Part shown: positions 50,261 to 59,316 of the stretch, piece by piece
Position numbering within the stretch: position 1 is the stretch's first letter
How the letters are laid out: every line of letters starts with the position of its first letter
DNA from: DSSB01 sp046346845
GTDB lineage: Bacteria; UBA10199; DSSB01
Assembly (NCBI GenBank): GCA_046346845.1
Contig: JAXMHH010000003.1
Coordinates: forward strand, 124,001 to 188,000
Direction of reading: 5' to 3'
DNA length: 64,000 bases
Program-made: the position numbers and the translations under genes
Notes under the pieces: generated by a model
Seen by the model: the letters and a program-made list of their open reading frames with translations, nothing else
Databases searched by the model: none
Told to the model about the DNA's origin: nothing

Positions 50261-50974
50261 TCAGGGCTCGCCGTAGGGCAGCACGTTCACGCGGGTCTCT
50301 CCCTCGACGAATTCCTGGCTCAGCCATTTGGCGTCCTCGGGAAAGAGGCGGACGCAGCCATGGCTGGCGTTGTAACCGGGAACCTCGTAGGAGCCGTGCA
50401 AGGCATAACCGTCGGAATAAAACATGCAGTAGGGCATGGGCGCCCCGCCGTGGGGGATGGGAAATTTCGTCGACTTGCAAGCGGCGCCCCCCTTGCGCAG
50501 CACCTGATACTCGCCGGTCCGCGTCAGGCAAGGCTCGCCGGTGTCGGGGCAAAAGGTCTTTCCGCCCGCCGCCGCCCCCCAGTCCACCAGGTTTCCCTCG
50601 GCGTCATAGGCGGCCCAGGCCAGCTGATCGAGATTGACGCGGATCTCCTTCGCGCCCAGGGGCTCCAATTTGGCGGGAAACGGGGCCAGCTCCAGCTTGC
50701 CGCGTTTCTCCAGGTCTTTGGGCACCGCCAAGACCATCCCCGGCCTCAGCCGGACGTTCATGCGATTGACCCGCTTCAGCAAGGCCCGCTGGGTCTCGTC
50801 CGGCCAGAGCGTGGCCCAGCTGTCCCCCTTTTGGACCTCCAGGCAGGTATAGCCGTCGCTCTCGCAGAGTTTTTCGCCGAAACGGGGGACGCCCCAAACG
50901 GGGCGGCCACAAAGGCCGATCAGCAGGCACAGGCCAAACGCCGCCCGCGCCGCGGGCCCCCTGGGGAACTTCAA
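50261..50974 (-). CDS. L,D-transpeptidase with LysM-like domain
   Basis: 237 residues from a TTG at 50974 overlapping the ppsA stop (ATTGA). A signal peptide (ARAAFGLCLLIGLCGRPVWG) precedes a LysM-like region (~40-90: CLEVQKGDSWATLWPDET, NVRLRPGMVLAVPKDL) and a YkuD domain with HGSYEVPGYNASHGCVRLF (catalytic Cys207). L,D-transpeptidases crosslink peptidoglycan or attach lipoproteins to it. The start overlaps the stop of ppsA by four bases, so translation is coupled to a carbon-metabolism gene, an odd pairing. Confidence 0.88.
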   Translation of the reverse strand: MKFPRGPAARAAFGLCLLIGLCGRPVWGVPRFGEKLCESDGYTCLEVQKGDSWATLWPDETQRALLKRVNRMNVRLRPGMVLAVPKDLEKRGKLELAPFPAKLEPLGAKEIRVNLDQLAWAAYDAEGNLVDWGAAAGGKTFCPDTGEPCLTRTGEYQVLRKGGAACKSTKFPIPHGGAPMPYCMFYSDGYALHGSYEVPGYNASHGCVRLFPEDAKWLSQEFVEGETRVNVLPYGEP

Positions 50975-53415
50975 TCCCCGCTTTCCCAGGCCCCGCTCGT
51001 CGCCTCGCGCGCGCCCTCGGCCTCGAGGATCTTCAGGGTGGTCTTCACCACCGAATCCGGGTTGAGCGAGATGCTGTCGATCCCCTCCTCCACCAGGAAG
51101 GCCGCGAACTCGGGATAATCGCTGGGCGCCTGGCCGCAGATCCCGATCTTCGCGCCGGCTTCCTTCGCCGCCCGGATCACGGTTCGGATCATCCGCTTCA
51201 CCGCCTCGTTGCGCTCGTCGAAGAGGGAGGAGACGATCTCGGAATCCCGGTCCAAACCCAGCGTCAGTTGGGTGAGATCGTTGGACCCGATGGAAAATCC
51301 GTCGAAGCATTGGGCGAACTCCTTGGCGAGCAGGACGTTCGAGGGGATCTCGCACATGACGTAGACCTGCAGGCCGTCTTCTCCCCTTTTTAACCCATGG
51401 CGCGCCATTTCTCCCAGCACCTTCTGCGCCTCGTCGATGGTCCGACAGAAGGGGATCATGACCTTGAGATTCTTCAGCCCCATGTCCGCCCGCACGCGCC
51501 GCAGGGCCGCGCATTCCAGGGCGAAGGCCTCCCGATAGCGCTCGTGGTAATAACGCGAGGCGCCCCGAAACCCGATCATGGGATTTTCCTCCTGGGGCTC
51601 GAACTCGCGGCCCCCGATCAGGTTGGCGTACTCGTTGGTCTTGAAATCCGAGGTCCGGACGATGACTTCCTTCGGATAGAAGGCCGCGGCGATCTTGCCG
51701 ATCCCCTCCGCGAGCTTGCTCACGAAATACTCGGCCTTGCTCGGATAGGCGGAGGTGAGATCCTCGATCCGGCGCAGGGCCTCCGGATCCTTCAGGCCGG
51801 GATAGCGAAGCAGCGCCATGGGATGGACCTTGATGGCGTCGTTGATGATGAACTCCATGCGCGCCAATCCCACCCCGTCATTGGGGAGGAAGGAATGCTC
51901 GAAGGCGCGGTCCGGCTCCCCGACGTTGAGCAAGACCTTGGTCTGGGGGCGGGGCACCTTGCCCAAGGCGATGTCCTCCGTTCGGTAGCGAAGCCGGCCC
52001 GCGTAGACGCGGCCCACCTCGCCCTCCGCGCAGGAGACCGTAAGGTCGGTTCCGTCGGGGATCTTCTCGGTGGCCCTATCCGCACCCACCACTGCGGGCA
52101 CGCCCAGCTCGCGGCTGACGATGGCGGCGTGGCAGGTGCGACCCCCGCGCTCGGTGACGACGCCCGCCGCCTTCTTCATGATCGGCTCCCAATCGGGATC
52201 GGTCATCGTCGCCACCAGGATTTCCCCCTCCTGGAAACTAGCCATCTCCTTCGGCCCCCGCAGCAGGCGGGCCCGGCCTGCTCCGATCTGGGTACCGACC
52301 GCGCGCCCCTCGACGAGGGGCACCGACTTTTCCAGGAGGACGTAACTCTTCCACGTCGCTGTCTCCCGCGCCCCATGGACGGTCTCGGGCCGGGCCTGCA
52401 GGAGAAAGAGCTCGCCGGACACGCCGTCCCGCGCCCATTCCAGGTCCATGGGACGGTAGCGGCCCGCCTTGGCGCTATAGTGTTCCTCCACCGCCACGCC
52501 CCAACGCGCCAGCTGCAGGATTTCCTCGTCTTCCAGGCAAAAGCGGCCGCGTTCCGCGGGCGGCACCGGCACGTTGCGCGTCTCCTTGGTCCCGCCCCGC
52601 GGATTGTAGACCATCCGGATTTCCTTAGAGCCGAGGCGTTTCTGCAGGATCGGACGAAACCCCGCGCGGAGCGTGGTCTTGAACACCAAGAACTCGTCGG
52701 GATCGACCACGCCCTGGACGACGTTCTCGCCCAGGCCATAGGCGGCGTTGATCAGCACCACGTCGCGGAAGCCGCTCTCGGTATGCAGGGTGAACATCAC
52801 CCCCGAGGCCCCGAGGTCGGAACGCACCATCTTCTGGACGCCCACCGAGAGGGCCACCTGCAGGTGATCGAAGCCCCGCTCCGCCCGGTAGGAAATCGCG
52901 CGATTGGTGAACAGCGAGGCGTAACAGCGCCGGCAGGCATCCAAGAGGGCCGCGTCGCCGCGGATGTTCAAAAAGGTCTCCTGTTGCCCCGCGAAGCTGG
53001 CCTCCGGGAGGTCCTCGGCGGTGGCGCTGGAGCGGACGGCCACGTCGGGGGCCTCGCCGTAAGTTTCACCTAATTGGCGGTAGGCGGCCAGGATGGCGGC
53101 CTGCAAGCCCTCGGGGAGGGAGGCCTTCATCATGGCGTCGCGCACCTGGGCCCCGCGGCGGGCCAGGTCTTCCACGTCGCGGACCTCGAGCCCCGCGAGG
53201 GTTTCCCGAATGAAACCCTCTAATTTCCCCCGGACCAAAAATTCGCGGTAGGCCTGGGCGGTGGTGGCGAAGCCCTGGGGGATGCGGAGCCCTTTCGGCT
53301 GCAATTCCCGGATCATCTCTCCCAAGGAGGCGTTCTTCCCCCCCACCTTGGGAATATCTTCCAACCCGAGCTCAGCAAAGGACAGGACGTAAGCCCTTGA
53401 TTCTTTTTCACCCAT
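50971..53415 (-). CDS. ppsA: phosphoenolpyruvate synthase
   Basis: 814 residues from the ATG at 53415 (GGGGGGC upstream); a TTG at 53454 is a worse choice. N-terminal PEP/pyruvate-binding domain (GGKNASLGEMIREL, RSSATAEDLPEASFAGQQET), swivelling phosphohistidine domain with RTCHAAIVSRELG (His429), and the C-terminal barrel (GIGKIAAAFYPKEVIVRTSDFKTN, CEIPSNVLLAKEFA, NDLTQLTLGLDRDS). Converts pyruvate + ATP to PEP, feeding gluconeogenesis and storage glucan. Divergent from glgP; the 57-bp space holds a weak regulatory-type site. Overlaps the downstream L,D-transpeptidase start. Confidence 0.95.
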   Translation of the reverse strand: MGEKESRAYVLSFAELGLEDIPKVGGKNASLGEMIRELQPKGLRIPQGFATTAQAYREFLVRGKLEGFIRETLAGLEVRDVEDLARRGAQVRDAMMKASLPEGLQAAILAAYRQLGETYGEAPDVAVRSSATAEDLPEASFAGQQETFLNIRGDAALLDACRRCYASLFTNRAISYRAERGFDHLQVALSVGVQKMVRSDLGASGVMFTLHTESGFRDVVLINAAYGLGENVVQGVVDPDEFLVFKTTLRAGFRPILQKRLGSKEIRMVYNPRGGTKETRNVPVPPAERGRFCLEDEEILQLARWGVAVEEHYSAKAGRYRPMDLEWARDGVSGELFLLQARPETVHGARETATWKSYVLLEKSVPLVEGRAVGTQIGAGRARLLRGPKEMASFQEGEILVATMTDPDWEPIMKKAAGVVTERGGRTCHAAIVSRELGVPAVVGADRATEKIPDGTDLTVSCAEGEVGRVYAGRLRYRTEDIALGKVPRPQTKVLLNVGEPDRAFEHSFLPNDGVGLARMEFIINDAIKVHPMALLRYPGLKDPEALRRIEDLTSAYPSKAEYFVSKLAEGIGKIAAAFYPKEVIVRTSDFKTNEYANLIGGREFEPQEENPMIGFRGASRYYHERYREAFALECAALRRVRADMGLKNLKVMIPFCRTIDEAQKVLGEMARHGLKRGEDGLQVYVMCEIPSNVLLAKEFAQCFDGFSIGSNDLTQLTLGLDRDSEIVSSLFDERNEAVKRMIRTVIRAAKEAGAKIGICGQAPSDYPEFAAFLVEEGIDSISLNPDSVVKTTLKILEAEGAREATSGAWESGD

Positions 53416-53446
53416 AACGCCCCCCGTCATAACTTCAATATTAACA

Positions 53447-53460
53447 CTAACCAAAATCGC
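53447..53460. promoter_or_regulatory. weak CRP/FNR-type site between ppsA and glgP
   Basis: CTAACCAAAATCGC agrees with CTGACCAAAATCAG at 11 of 14 positions, but both half-sites are imperfect. Listed because of its placement between two divergent genes of storage-carbon metabolism. Confidence 0.25.
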
Positions 53461-53471
53461 TCAGGCCTTTT

Positions 53472-55202
53472 ATGATTCCTATCATGCAAGACTCTTATCC
53501 GAGGGATCCCCGCAAGTTGCTGCCCACCGTCGCCTATTTCTCCATGGAAATCGGCCTGGATTCGGCCATCCATACCTATTCGGGGGGCCTGGGCATCCTC
53601 GCGGGAGACACCTTGCGCGCGGCGGCGGACAACGGGATCCCCATGGCGGGGGTGACCCTGCTGTACCGCAAGGGGTATTTCCGCCAGGAAATCAACGGAG
53701 AGGGCTACCAACTGGAATACCCCGACCTCTGGGATCCGGAAGAGCACCTCGAGCTGCTCGAGCCCCGGGTGAAAATCCGACTGGAAGACCGGGAGGTCTG
53801 GCTGCGGGCCTGGCGCTACCGGATTCACGGAGTCACCCACCACATCACGCCGGTCTACTTCCTCGACACCAACCTTCCGGAGAACAGCGATTTCGACCGG
53901 AGCCTGACCGACCACCTCTACGGCGGCGACAGTTTCTACCGGCTTTGCCAAGAGGCGGTCCTGGGCATCGGGGGGGTCGCCATGCTGCGCGCCCTCGGGA
54001 TCGAGCGCATCCATCCCTACCATATGAATGAAGGGCATTCCGCCCTGCTGACCATCGCCCTGCTGGAAGAGCACATGGGCAGCCGCGGCCTGGCCGCGGC
54101 CACCGAGAAAGACCGCCATGCCGTGCAACAAAAATGCGTCTTCACGACGCATACTCCGGTCCCCGCGGGCCATGACCAGTTTCCCATCGACATGGTGCGC
54201 CGGGCCCTGGGCCCCGAGCGCTGCGCCGCGCTGGAAGCCGCCGGCAGCTGCGCCCAAGGCATGCTGAACATGACCAGCCTGGCCCTGGCCTTCTCCCACT
54301 ACGTCAACGGCGTGGCCATGCGGCACGGGGACATCTCGCAAGACATGTTTCCGCACTACCCGATCGACTCCATCACCAACGGCGTGCACGCGGTCATGTG
54401 GACCGCCCAGCCCTTCGCGGAGCTGTTCGACGAGCATTTCCCGGGCTGGCGTCGGGACAATCTCTACCTGCGCCACGCCCTGGGCATCCCCATCGAACAG
54501 ATCCGCAAGGCCCACGACCGCTGCAAGAAGAACCTCCTCGCGGAGGTGGACAAACGAACCGGTCTCCGACTCGACCCGACCGTCTTCACCATCGGATTCG
54601 CCAGGCGCATGACGGGCTACAAGCGCCCCGACCTGCTGCTCGCGGACGCCGAGCGGCTGCGCCATATCGCCGCCCAGGCCGGCCCTTTCCACGTTCTTTA
54701 CGCTGGAAAGGCCCACCCCCACGACGAATCCGGAAAGGCCTTGATCCATTACATCCACAAGATCTCGCGGGAGCTGAACACCAAGATCCATCTCATCTTC
54801 CTGCCGGACTACAACATCAACTTGGCGAAGTTCCTGGTCTCGGGCGTGGACCTCTGGCTCAACACCCCGCAGAAGCCCTTCGAGGCCTCCGGGACCAGCG
54901 GGATGAAGGCCGCGCTGAACGGCGTGCCTAGCCTGAGCGTCCTGGACGGTTGGTGGATCGAGGGGCATGTCGAGGGCGCCACGGGCTGGTCGATCGGCGA
55001 CAGCTGGGACGGAGAGAGCCTGCCCGGCGAGGACATCGCCTCGCTCTACCACAAGCTGGAGAACGTGATCCTGCCGATGTACTACCGGCACCCGCAGGAG
55101 TTCGAGAAGGTCATGCGCCTCTCGATCGCCCACAACGGCTCGTTTTTCAATACCCAACGCATGATGCTCCAATACCTCAAGAACGCCTACTTCGACTTCT
55201 GA
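53472..55202 (+). CDS. glgP: alpha-glucan phosphorylase (GT35)
   Basis: 576 residues, the short form of glycogen phosphorylase seen in many anaerobes and deltaproteobacteria. Motifs: VAYFSMEIGLDSAIHTYSGG, GVTLLYRKGYFRQEI, NEGHSALL, KPFEASGTSGMKAALNGVPS (glucose/phosphate site) and the PLP-binding region upstream. Releases glucose-1-phosphate from alpha-1,4-glucan with inorganic phosphate. It starts at ATG 53472 or 53484. Its stop overlaps the malQ ATG (TGATG), so the two are translated together. Confidence 0.95.
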   Translation: MIPIMQDSYPRDPRKLLPTVAYFSMEIGLDSAIHTYSGGLGILAGDTLRAAADNGIPMAGVTLLYRKGYFRQEINGEGYQLEYPDLWDPEEHLELLEPRVKIRLEDREVWLRAWRYRIHGVTHHITPVYFLDTNLPENSDFDRSLTDHLYGGDSFYRLCQEAVLGIGGVAMLRALGIERIHPYHMNEGHSALLTIALLEEHMGSRGLAAATEKDRHAVQQKCVFTTHTPVPAGHDQFPIDMVRRALGPERCAALEAAGSCAQGMLNMTSLALAFSHYVNGVAMRHGDISQDMFPHYPIDSITNGVHAVMWTAQPFAELFDEHFPGWRRDNLYLRHALGIPIEQIRKAHDRCKKNLLAEVDKRTGLRLDPTVFTIGFARRMTGYKRPDLLLADAERLRHIAAQAGPFHVLYAGKAHPHDESGKALIHYIHKISRELNTKIHLIFLPDYNINLAKFLVSGVDLWLNTPQKPFEASGTSGMKAALNGVPSLSVLDGWWIEGHVEGATGWSIGDSWDGESLPGEDIASLYHKLENVILPMYYRHPQEFEKVMRLSIAHNGSFFNTQRMMLQYLKNAYFDF

Positions 55203-57316
55203 TGGCCTCCGAAGCCGGACATCCCCTCGCCTCGCTCGCCCAGGCCTTCGGCTTGGAGGGGAGCTACGTGGACTACGAAGGACAAGGGCGCAGCGCCGGC
55301 GACGAGGTCTTGTTCGCCGCCCTGCGCGCCCTCGGCGCTCCCCTGCATTCCGAAGCGGAGGTCCCGACGGCACTGCGCGAAAGAAATTTGCGAGCCTGGC
55401 GCCGGGTCTTGGAGCCGGTGAGCGTCGCCTGGGCCGACGAGACCGCGGCGTTCGAATTGCGCCTGCCGGAGGCCGCCACGACGGGCACGATCCCCGGGGA
55501 GCTGGGCCTGGAATCGGGGGAGGTCGTATCGTTCCGCCTGAATCTCGCCGAGCTGCCCGACTTGGAGATCCGGAGAGTGGAGGGACGAGCCTTCGCGCGC
55601 AAACGCGGGGAACTGCGGCAGGCCTTGCCCCTCGGCTGCCACTGCCTGCGCCTGGAATTCCCGGATCGAGTTTGGGAAAGCCGCCTGATCGTCGCGCCCC
55701 GCCGCGCCTACTATCCCCCGCATTGGCGGGGAAAGAGACAATGGGGCCTCTTTCTCCCGCTCTACGCCCTGCAAACCGAAACCACCTGGGGCGCGGGCGA
55801 CTTCGGCGCCCTGGAAAAATTGCTGTATTGGACCCAGGCCCAAGGCGGCCATGCGGTGGCGACCCTCCCCTTCCACGCCAGTTTCCTCGATTGGCCCTGC
55901 GATCCCAGTCCCTACGCCCCCGCCAGCCGGCTGTTCTGGAACGAATTTTTCCTGGAGATCCCCAAGATCGCCGAGCTCGAGTCCTGCCCGGAGGCGCGGG
56001 AACTCATGCAATCCGGAGAATTTGAGGCGGCGCTGGACGCTGCGCGGCGGTCCCCCACGGTGGATTACCGCGACCAAATGGCGCGAAAGCGCCGGGTGCT
56101 GGAGCTCCTGGCGCGGCATTTTTTCTCGCGGGATTCCGAGCGGCGCGGGGAGTTCCAGGCCTTCTTGGCATCTCGTCCCGAGCTCGAGGACTACGCGGGC
56201 TTTCGCGCGACCATGGAGGAGCTGCAAACCCCTTGGCGGGAATGGCCGGAGCCGCTCCGCTCCGGCCGCGTCGGCCCGGGAGACTGCGATCCCGCGCGCC
56301 GGGACTACCATCGCTACGTCCAATGGCTTGCCCAGGGGCAGGTCGAGGCCCTGAAACGCAGCGCTCAGGCGCGGGACGTGGCGCTGTATCTGGATCTGCC
56401 CCTCGGAGTTCACTCGCAGGGCTACGATATTTGGAAAAACCAAAAACTCTTCGCCGCCGGGGTCGCCGTCGGCGCCCCGCCCGACGGCTTTTTCACGGGC
56501 GGCCAGAATTGGGGCTTTCCGCCCTTGCTTCCGGAGGCGAGCCGGGAACAAGGCCACGCCTACCTGCAGGCGGTGTTTCGTCACCAACTGGAGGCCGCTG
56601 GCCTGCTCCGCATCGACCACGTGATGGGCCTGCACCGCCTCTATTGGATCCCCGAGGGCTTTTCCGCCAAAGAAGGCTGTTACCTTCGCTATCCCGCCGA
56701 GGAGCTCTACGCCCTGCTCTGCCTGGAATCCCACCGCCACGAATGCGCCTTGGTCGGCGAGGACCTCGGCACGGTGCCGGAGGAGCTGAGGCCGGCCATG
56801 GCTGACCACGGCCTGCTGGGCTGCCACGTCGCCCAATTCGCCTTCCGCCCCGCGCCCCGCGCCCCGCTGGGCGAGGCGGCCTCCGACCGGGTGGCAAGCC
56901 TCAACACCCACGACACCCCGACCTTCGCCGGGTTCTGGGAGGGGCAAGACCTCGACGCCCGGCACGACTTGGGCTTGATCGACGCGGCCCAACTCGAAGC
57001 GCTGCGGAAGGAGCGCCGCGAGCTCCGCCACGGCATGGTCGAGGCCCTGGTGGGCGCCACTGCGGGAGGATCCGAGGCGGAAACCGACTCCCGCTTGCTC
57101 GGCGCCTGCCTGGACCACCTGGCTTCCCTCGCGGCCGCCTGGGTCCTGGTCAACTTGGAAGACCTCTGGGGCGAGGCCCAACCCCAAAACGTCCCCGGCA
57201 CCGGGGAGGAACGCCCGAACTGGCGGCGAAAGGCGGTCTATTCCTTCGAGGAATTCCGAGGCTCGGAGCGGGTGCTCCAGCTGCTTCGCCAGGTGGCCCG
57301 CCACCGGCCGGGCTAA
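55202..57316 (+). CDS. malQ: 4-alpha-glucanotransferase
   Basis: 704 residues from the ATG that overlaps the glgP stop. ~190 N-terminal residues form a beta-rich extra domain, as in many MalQ-type (GH77) enzymes. GH77 motifs: PSPYAPASRLFWNEFFLEI, LLRIDHVMGLHRLYWIPEG (nucleophile Asp), VGEDLGTVPEE (acid/base Glu) and NTHDTPTFAGFWEG (third Asp). Transfers alpha-1,4-glucan segments, trimming short ends left by the phosphorylase. It lies between glgP and glgB in a five-gene storage-glucan group. Confidence 0.95.
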   Translation: MASEAGHPLASLAQAFGLEGSYVDYEGQGRSAGDEVLFAALRALGAPLHSEAEVPTALRERNLRAWRRVLEPVSVAWADETAAFELRLPEAATTGTIPGELGLESGEVVSFRLNLAELPDLEIRRVEGRAFARKRGELRQALPLGCHCLRLEFPDRVWESRLIVAPRRAYYPPHWRGKRQWGLFLPLYALQTETTWGAGDFGALEKLLYWTQAQGGHAVATLPFHASFLDWPCDPSPYAPASRLFWNEFFLEIPKIAELESCPEARELMQSGEFEAALDAARRSPTVDYRDQMARKRRVLELLARHFFSRDSERRGEFQAFLASRPELEDYAGFRATMEELQTPWREWPEPLRSGRVGPGDCDPARRDYHRYVQWLAQGQVEALKRSAQARDVALYLDLPLGVHSQGYDIWKNQKLFAAGVAVGAPPDGFFTGGQNWGFPPLLPEASREQGHAYLQAVFRHQLEAAGLLRIDHVMGLHRLYWIPEGFSAKEGCYLRYPAEELYALLCLESHRHECALVGEDLGTVPEELRPAMADHGLLGCHVAQFAFRPAPRAPLGEAASDRVASLNTHDTPTFAGFWEGQDLDARHDLGLIDAAQLEALRKERRELRHGMVEALVGATAGGSEAETDSRLLGACLDHLASLAAAWVLVNLEDLWGEAQPQNVPGTGEERPNWRRKAVYSFEEFRGSERVLQLLRQVARHRPG

Positions 57317-57374
57317 GCTCCCGCCCCGCAATTTTTCATCGACTCCGGGGGGCAACGGGGAGAAAATTCCTTTG

Positions 57375-59312
57375 ATGCCCATGAACTCGCAGCGGCTCCA
57401 TCTCACGCCTGACCCGAAGCCGGCCTTGTCCCTGCTGCAAGACCAGGATTTCTACCTCTTCAATGAAGGCAACCACGGCCGGCTCTACCAAAAACTGGGC
57501 GCCCAGCTCGTGGCGCAGGACGGCGTGCCGGGCGTGCACTTCGCGGTCTGGGCCCCCGACGCGGAAGCGGTCTCGGTGGTCGGCGACTTCAACCGGTGGG
57601 ACCCCCAGGCCAATCCGATGCACCCGCTCCGCTCCTCCGGCCTGTGGGGCTGCTTCGTCCCCCGGCTCCAGGCGGGCGCCCTCTACAAGTACCGGATCCG
57701 TTCCCGCGTTCACGGCCAGGTCTTGGAAAAATCGGACCCCCTCGCCTTTGCCTGCGAGCTCCCGCCGCGCACGGCCTCCCAGGTCTGGGACCTCCGCTAT
57801 GCCTGGGGAGACCAAGACTGGATGCGCCAGCGCGGTTCCCGGCAACACCTGCAGGCCCCGATCTCGATCTACGAGCTGCACCTCGGCTCCTGGCGGCGCC
57901 GCTGGGAAGCAGGCAGTCGCCCGCTGAGCTATCGCGAGTTGGCCGAGGAGCTCGTCGACTACGTCAAGGGCCTGGGTTTCACCCACGTGGAATTTCTCCC
58001 GGTGATGGAACACCCCTTCACCGGCTCCTGGGGCTACCAGGTCACGGGATACTTCGCGGCCACCCGGCGCTACGGGGATCCCCAAGATCTGATGTTCCTG
58101 ATCGACCGGCTCCACCAAAACGGCATCGGCGTGATCCTCGACTGGGTCCCCTCGCATTTCCCCAACGATCCCCACGGGCTCGGCCGCTTCGACGGTACCG
58201 CCCTCTACGAGCACGAGGACCCGCGCCAGGGCCTGCACCCGGACTGGGACAGCCTCATCTTCAACTACGGGCGCAACGAGGTGCGCAGCTTCCTGCTGAG
58301 CAGCGCCCTCTTCTGGCTCGACCGCTTCCACGCCGACGGCCTGCGCGTCGACGCGGTGGCCTCGATGCTCTATCTCAATTACTCGCGGGAGGCGGGTGAT
58401 TGGATCCCCAACCGCTACGGGGGCAACGAGAACCTCGAGGCCATCGAGTTCCTGCGTCGGCTCAACCAGCTCGTGTACCGCGAATATCCCGATGTCCAGA
58501 CCATCGCCGAGGAAAGTTCAGCCTGGCCCATGGTCTCGCGGCCGACCCATCTCGGCGGGCTCGGCTTCGGCCTCAAATGGGACATGGGCTGGATGCACGA
58601 TAGCCTGCGCTACTTGAGCAAGGATCCCGTCCACCGCAAATTTCATCACGAAGACCTCACCTTCCGCATGCTCTACGCCTTCCAGGAAAATTTCTGCCTC
58701 CCCCTTTCCCACGACGAGGTGGTGCACCACAAAGGCTCGCTGCTGGCCAAGATGCCCGGGGACGATTGGCAGAAATTCGCCAACCTCCGCCTGCTCCTGG
58801 GTTGGATGTACGCGCAGCCGGGGAAGAAGCTCCTGTTCATGGGCGGAGAATTCGGCTGCTGGAACGAATGGGACCACGACGGCGCCTTGGATTGGCGTCT
58901 CTTGGATTATCCGAACCATCGCGGGGTGCAGCGCTGGGTACAAGACCTCAACGGCCTCTACCGCCGGGAAGCGGCCTGCCACGCCTGGGACTGCGACCCG
59001 CGTGGTTTCGAGTGGGTGGATTGCCACGACGCGGAGCAGAGCATCGTCAGCCTGCTGCGCCGCGCGCCCGACGCTCCCTCCCTCATGGCCGTCGCCAATT
59101 TCACCCCCGTCCCTCGCTTTCATTACCGCGTCGGAATGCCCTCGGCCGGGGTCTGGATCGAGGCGCTCAACAGCGACGCCCGGGAATACGGCGGCAGCGG
59201 CCTGGGCAACTTGGGCCGCATCCAGGCGGAAGGGATTCCCGCCCACGGCCGGCCCGCCTCCCTGCAAATGACCCTGCCTCCGCTCTCCATCCTCTTTTTC
59301 AAGGAGGGCTGA
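57375..59312 (+). CDS. glgB: 1,4-alpha-glucan branching enzyme
   Basis: 645 residues from ATG 57375 (TTG just before it and ATG 57381 are alternatives). CBM48 domain with GVHFAVWAPDAEAVSVVGDFNRWD, then the GH13 barrel: FDGTALYEHEDPRQG, DGLRVDAVASMLYLNY (nucleophile Asp), IAEESSAWP (acid/base Glu), LPLSHDEVVHHKGSL (third Asp), FMGGEFGCWNEWDHDGALDW. Creates alpha-1,6 branches. Neighbours glgA, glgP, malQ and the GH57 protein complete glucan synthesis and breakdown. Confidence 0.96.
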   Translation: MPMNSQRLHLTPDPKPALSLLQDQDFYLFNEGNHGRLYQKLGAQLVAQDGVPGVHFAVWAPDAEAVSVVGDFNRWDPQANPMHPLRSSGLWGCFVPRLQAGALYKYRIRSRVHGQVLEKSDPLAFACELPPRTASQVWDLRYAWGDQDWMRQRGSRQHLQAPISIYELHLGSWRRRWEAGSRPLSYRELAEELVDYVKGLGFTHVEFLPVMEHPFTGSWGYQVTGYFAATRRYGDPQDLMFLIDRLHQNGIGVILDWVPSHFPNDPHGLGRFDGTALYEHEDPRQGLHPDWDSLIFNYGRNEVRSFLLSSALFWLDRFHADGLRVDAVASMLYLNYSREAGDWIPNRYGGNENLEAIEFLRRLNQLVYREYPDVQTIAEESSAWPMVSRPTHLGGLGFGLKWDMGWMHDSLRYLSKDPVHRKFHHEDLTFRMLYAFQENFCLPLSHDEVVHHKGSLLAKMPGDDWQKFANLRLLLGWMYAQPGKKLLFMGGEFGCWNEWDHDGALDWRLLDYPNHRGVQRWVQDLNGLYRREAACHAWDCDPRGFEWVDCHDAEQSIVSLLRRAPDAPSLMAVANFTPVPRFHYRVGMPSAGVWIEALNSDAREYGGSGLGNLGRIQAEGIPAHGRPASLQMTLPPLSILFFKEG

Positions 59313-59316
59313 GGGC

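Noticed and set aside
55187..57406. 739-codon open frame on the minus strand opposite malQ
   Set aside because: It mirrors malQ codon by codon in an antisense frame; GH77 motifs lie on the plus strand.
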